This document shows, one piece after another, positions 8,151 to 9,720 of a DNA stretch of 9,720 nt (positions are counted from its first letter, which is position 1; each line of letters begins with the position of its first letter). Position numbers and translations under genes: made by a program. The DNA comes from Gemmatimonadota bacterium (GTDB taxonomy: Bacteria > Gemmatimonadota > Gemmatimonadetes > Longimicrobiales > Longimicrobiaceae): the NCBI GenBank assembly GCA_019348475.1, contig JAHWJJ010000140.1, positions 1 through 9,720 on the forward strand, given 5' to 3'. Under the pieces are notes generated by a model. The model did no database searches. It saw only the letters and a list, made by a program, of their open reading frames with translations, and was not told where the DNA came from.

Positions 8151-8462
8151 TCCGGCCGATGCGGTTGCTTCCCCTGCGCCCGCGGAGCGACCGGCGCACC
8201 GGCGGACGCGACGGAGAGGTGATCAGAACAGGATGCCGGGAGGAAACGCGCACGGTCGGCGCGCGGTGCGTCTCGGGGGACGCGGGTGGAGGGAGGGCCT
8301 CCCGGAGGCTGCAACCCTGCCCGATCAGCGTACCTTCATCGACTCCGTGGCCTTCTGGGGAAACGGGCGCGGTGCGGCGAGATCGTCTCGCCGTGCCGGT
8401 GAGGAGCGACAAACCTACTGAAAACGGATGAAGCATCAAGCCCCCGCATCGCCCGAAACGGC
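8151..8462. other. MATE upstream region, no gene seen
   Basis: This is part of a 550-bp stretch without a credible gene. It should contain the MATE promoter on the minus strand, but I found no convincing -35/-10 pair and no riboswitch I recognise. The frames crossing it on both strands are Arg/Pro-rich shadows. Confidence 0.4.
8370..8398. repeat. 13-bp hairpin with 3-base loop
   Basis: Arms 8370-8382 and 8386-8398 pair throughout, with two G-T pairs, around the loop TCG. The inner eight pairs (CGGCGAGA with TCTCGCCG) are perfect. It lies 220 bp upstream of the MATE start, so it could be an operator, a leader structure or a terminator remnant. Confidence 0.5.
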
Positions 8463-8534
8463 GTCTCACGCAGGGGGCGCGGAGAACCCCCTCCTCAGCT
8501 GTTCTCCGCGACCTCCGCGCCCTCCGCGTGAGAC
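8463..8534. repeat. Intergenic inverted repeat with triple CTCCGCG tandem
   Basis: GTCTCACGC at 8463-8471 pairs with GCGTGAGAC at 8526-8534, and CGCGGAGAA at 8478-8486 pairs with TTCTCCGCG at 8502-8510. The right arm holds three 9-base units ending in CTCCGCG (8502-8528), so the stem has an uneven internal loop. This type of element, which reads AEGAEVAE on the opposite strand, is widespread in intergenic DNA of several bacterial phyla (from memory). It carries no gene. Confidence 0.7.
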
Positions 8535-8591
8535 CCGCAGTAGAACCGTGAGTGCACAGCAGACGGTGCGACGCGGTCTTCACGCTCGAGA

Positions 8592-8644
8592 GATGGACGA
8601 ATGCGCCCCGGAGCCGCGCAGAGGCCCCGGGGCGCTTCGTCATC
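8592..8644 (-). terminator. Long hairpin, probable terminator of the peptidase gene
   Basis: Arms 8592-8611 and 8627-8644 form an 18-bp stem interrupted by two single-base bulges (8595 and 8602), around a 15-base loop. The inner nine pairs (GCGCCCCGG with CCGGGGCGC) are perfect. It begins 57 nt after the stop of the minus-strand gene at 8701, a normal terminator position. There is no T-tract. Confidence 0.65.
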
Positions 8645-8700
8645 CAGCCATCCGTTCCGATCCCGAACTCCGTTGACCTCCGTGCAGAGTCCGGACGGGA

Positions 8701-9720
8701 TCACGGACCCAGCAGGATGGCGTTCACGTAGAGCGGGTGCGTGGAGCGCCAGAAGAGGCGGAAGAGCGGGTCGTCGGCAAAGAGCACCACGCTCCCGCGC
8801 CCCAGCCGCTTGGTAACCAGCCACGACCCCTGCTCCAGCCGCCGCACGTTCTCGGGGCTGATGACGCCGGAAATGCGCGTGAGCCGCTCGGGAAAGTACG
8901 CCACCGTCTCCACCCCCGCCGCCGGTTCGAACACCGTGGTTCCCGCGTGCAGCGCGAACGTCTCGCCCGGCCGGCCGTCCATCCCCGCGCCGAACGCCAG
9001 CGGGTGCGCCGGGTCCAGCCGCAGGGGAAGGATGGCGCCGGGCACCTCCTGCCGCCATTCGCGCCGCTGCCGCTCTTCGCGCCCGGCCAGGAACCGGGCG
9101 CGCTCGTTGGCCGCGCTGTCGGCGCGGGCGCCCTCGCGCACCTTGACCTCCGCCATCCCCGCCACGGCCTCGGCCCCGCCGGCCACGGCGATCAGCCGTC
9201 CCCCGCCCTGCACCCACGCCTTGAGCGCCTCGTCCGCGCCGCGCAGCGCGCGCGACGACGCGTCCGGCAGCACGATCACGTCGTACTCGGAAAGGTCCAG
9301 CGACGCCAGGTCCGATGCCAGCAGGGCGTCGAAGGGCATCCCCAGCTGCTGCTCCAGGAAAAACCAGTGCGCGCCGAACGAGGTGGGCGAAACGCCCTCG
9401 CCCGCGACCACGCCCAGCCGGGGCAGCTCCACCCGGGCCACGTTCTCGCTCCCCAGGTCGATGCCGGCCTCGGCCATTCCGCTGGCCACGGAGCGCACCA
9501 GCCCGCCCAGCCCGGCCGCCGTCACCCGCGCCTGGACCGTGTCGTTCCCCCGCGCGGGGATGAACCAGGTGCCCGCCGGCCAGCTGCGCCCGCCGAAGGT
9601 GGACGCCTTCCCCAGCACCCGGGCGCGGCCTCCGCGCTCCAGAAAGCGCACCATGGGCGCGGAGGCGGCGTCGCCCGGGGCCACCAGGTAGCCGACGCCA
9701 GGCGCGGGGGCCGCGAGGTC
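8701..9720 (-). CDS. C-terminal part of a probable M14-family metallopeptidase, 5' partial
   Basis: The frame is open to the right window edge and gives 339 residues with the stop at 8701. A GTG at 9684 is in frame, but coding-like sequence (APGVGYLV) precedes it, so the gene starts outside. The visible part matches, from memory, the region that follows the zinc carboxypeptidase domain in long M14 proteins of Gemmatimonadota and relatives. It has GTWFIPARGN (50-59), then RLGVVAGEGVSPTSFGAHWF (101-120), SEYDVIVLPD (144-153) and GGGRLIAVAGG (172-182), a pattern like a class I glutamine-amidotransferase-type flavodoxin fold. The end is GSVVLFADDPLFRLFWRSTHPLYVNA. The usual amidotransferase catalytic Cys is not seen, so this domain is probably structural or binding. 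The zinc ligands and catalytic Glu would be upstream and cannot be checked. If the assignment is right, the protein is likely exported. The Arg/Glu-rich segment at about 205-224 looks like an inserted helix. Confidence 0.72.
   Translation of the reverse strand, partial: DLAAPAPGVGYLVAPGDAASAPMVRFLERGGRARVLGKASTFGGRSWPAGTWFIPARGNDTVQARVTAAGLGGLVRSVASGMAEAGIDLGSENVARVELPRLGVVAGEGVSPTSFGAHWFFLEQQLGMPFDALLASDLASLDLSEYDVIVLPDASSRALRGADEALKAWVQGGGRLIAVAGGAEAVAGMAEVKVREGARADSAANERARFLAGREERQRREWRQEVPGAILPLRLDPAHPLAFGAGMDGRPGETFALHAGTTVFEPAAGVETVAYFPERLTRISGVISPENVRRLEQGSWLVTKRLGRGSVVLFADDPLFRLFWRSTHPLYVNAILLGP

Noticed and set aside
8280..8340. Possible riboswitch upstream of MATE
   Set aside because: Short GC-rich inverted repeats are present (around GGGAGGGCCTCCC), but no conserved core of the TPP, SAM, cobalamin, guanidine or fluoride classes could be matched.
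8741..9691. Plus-strand frame of 316 codons opposite the peptidase gene
   Set aside because: Its composition is Ser/Arg/Pro-rich with no motif, while the minus strand shows recognisable domain motifs.

Overview
The window reads as chromosomal DNA from a high-GC bacterium. The best guess is a Longimicrobium-type member of the Gemmatimonadota. This is an inference from three things: a pinensin-like Cys-rich precursor standing alone, an 8-bp GTGCGAAA-type array at a gene end, and an M14-peptidase-type C-terminal domain of a kind I associate with that group. Single 60-base lines counted by hand give 72-77% G+C in clpB, the MATE gene and the peptidase gene, and only about 60-62% in the two unknown genes at 4421-5427.

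Layout. The left end has two plus-strand genes: the 3' part of a hexapeptide-repeat acyltransferase (2-550) that runs into a GTGCGAAA array, then a small RiPP precursor candidate (904-1170) with its own promoter-like sequence and ribosome binding site. Everything to the right lies on the minus strand. In transcription order (right to left) these are: the C-terminal part of a probable M14-family metallopeptidase (8701-9720), a MATE efflux transporter (6723-8150), a GlpQ-like glycerophosphodiester phosphodiesterase without signal peptide (5558-6583), two coupled genes of unknown function (4864-5427 and 4421-4864), a decayed partial copy of the second of these (4270-4378), and the disaggregase ClpB (1258-3894). 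A strong hairpin at 1197-1233 separates clpB from the convergent RiPP gene.

How the genes relate. Most genes look like independent units with intergenic gaps of 130-550 bp, so I see no single pathway. The exception is the unknown pair. Its start and stop codons overlap, its base composition differs from the neighbours, and a broken paralogue of the second gene follows it, ending before a hairpin terminator. That looks like a small acquired module with a multiplied downstream gene. The two points most worth following are the 8-Cys pinensin-like peptide with no modification enzyme in view, and this unknown two-gene module with its eroded duplicate.
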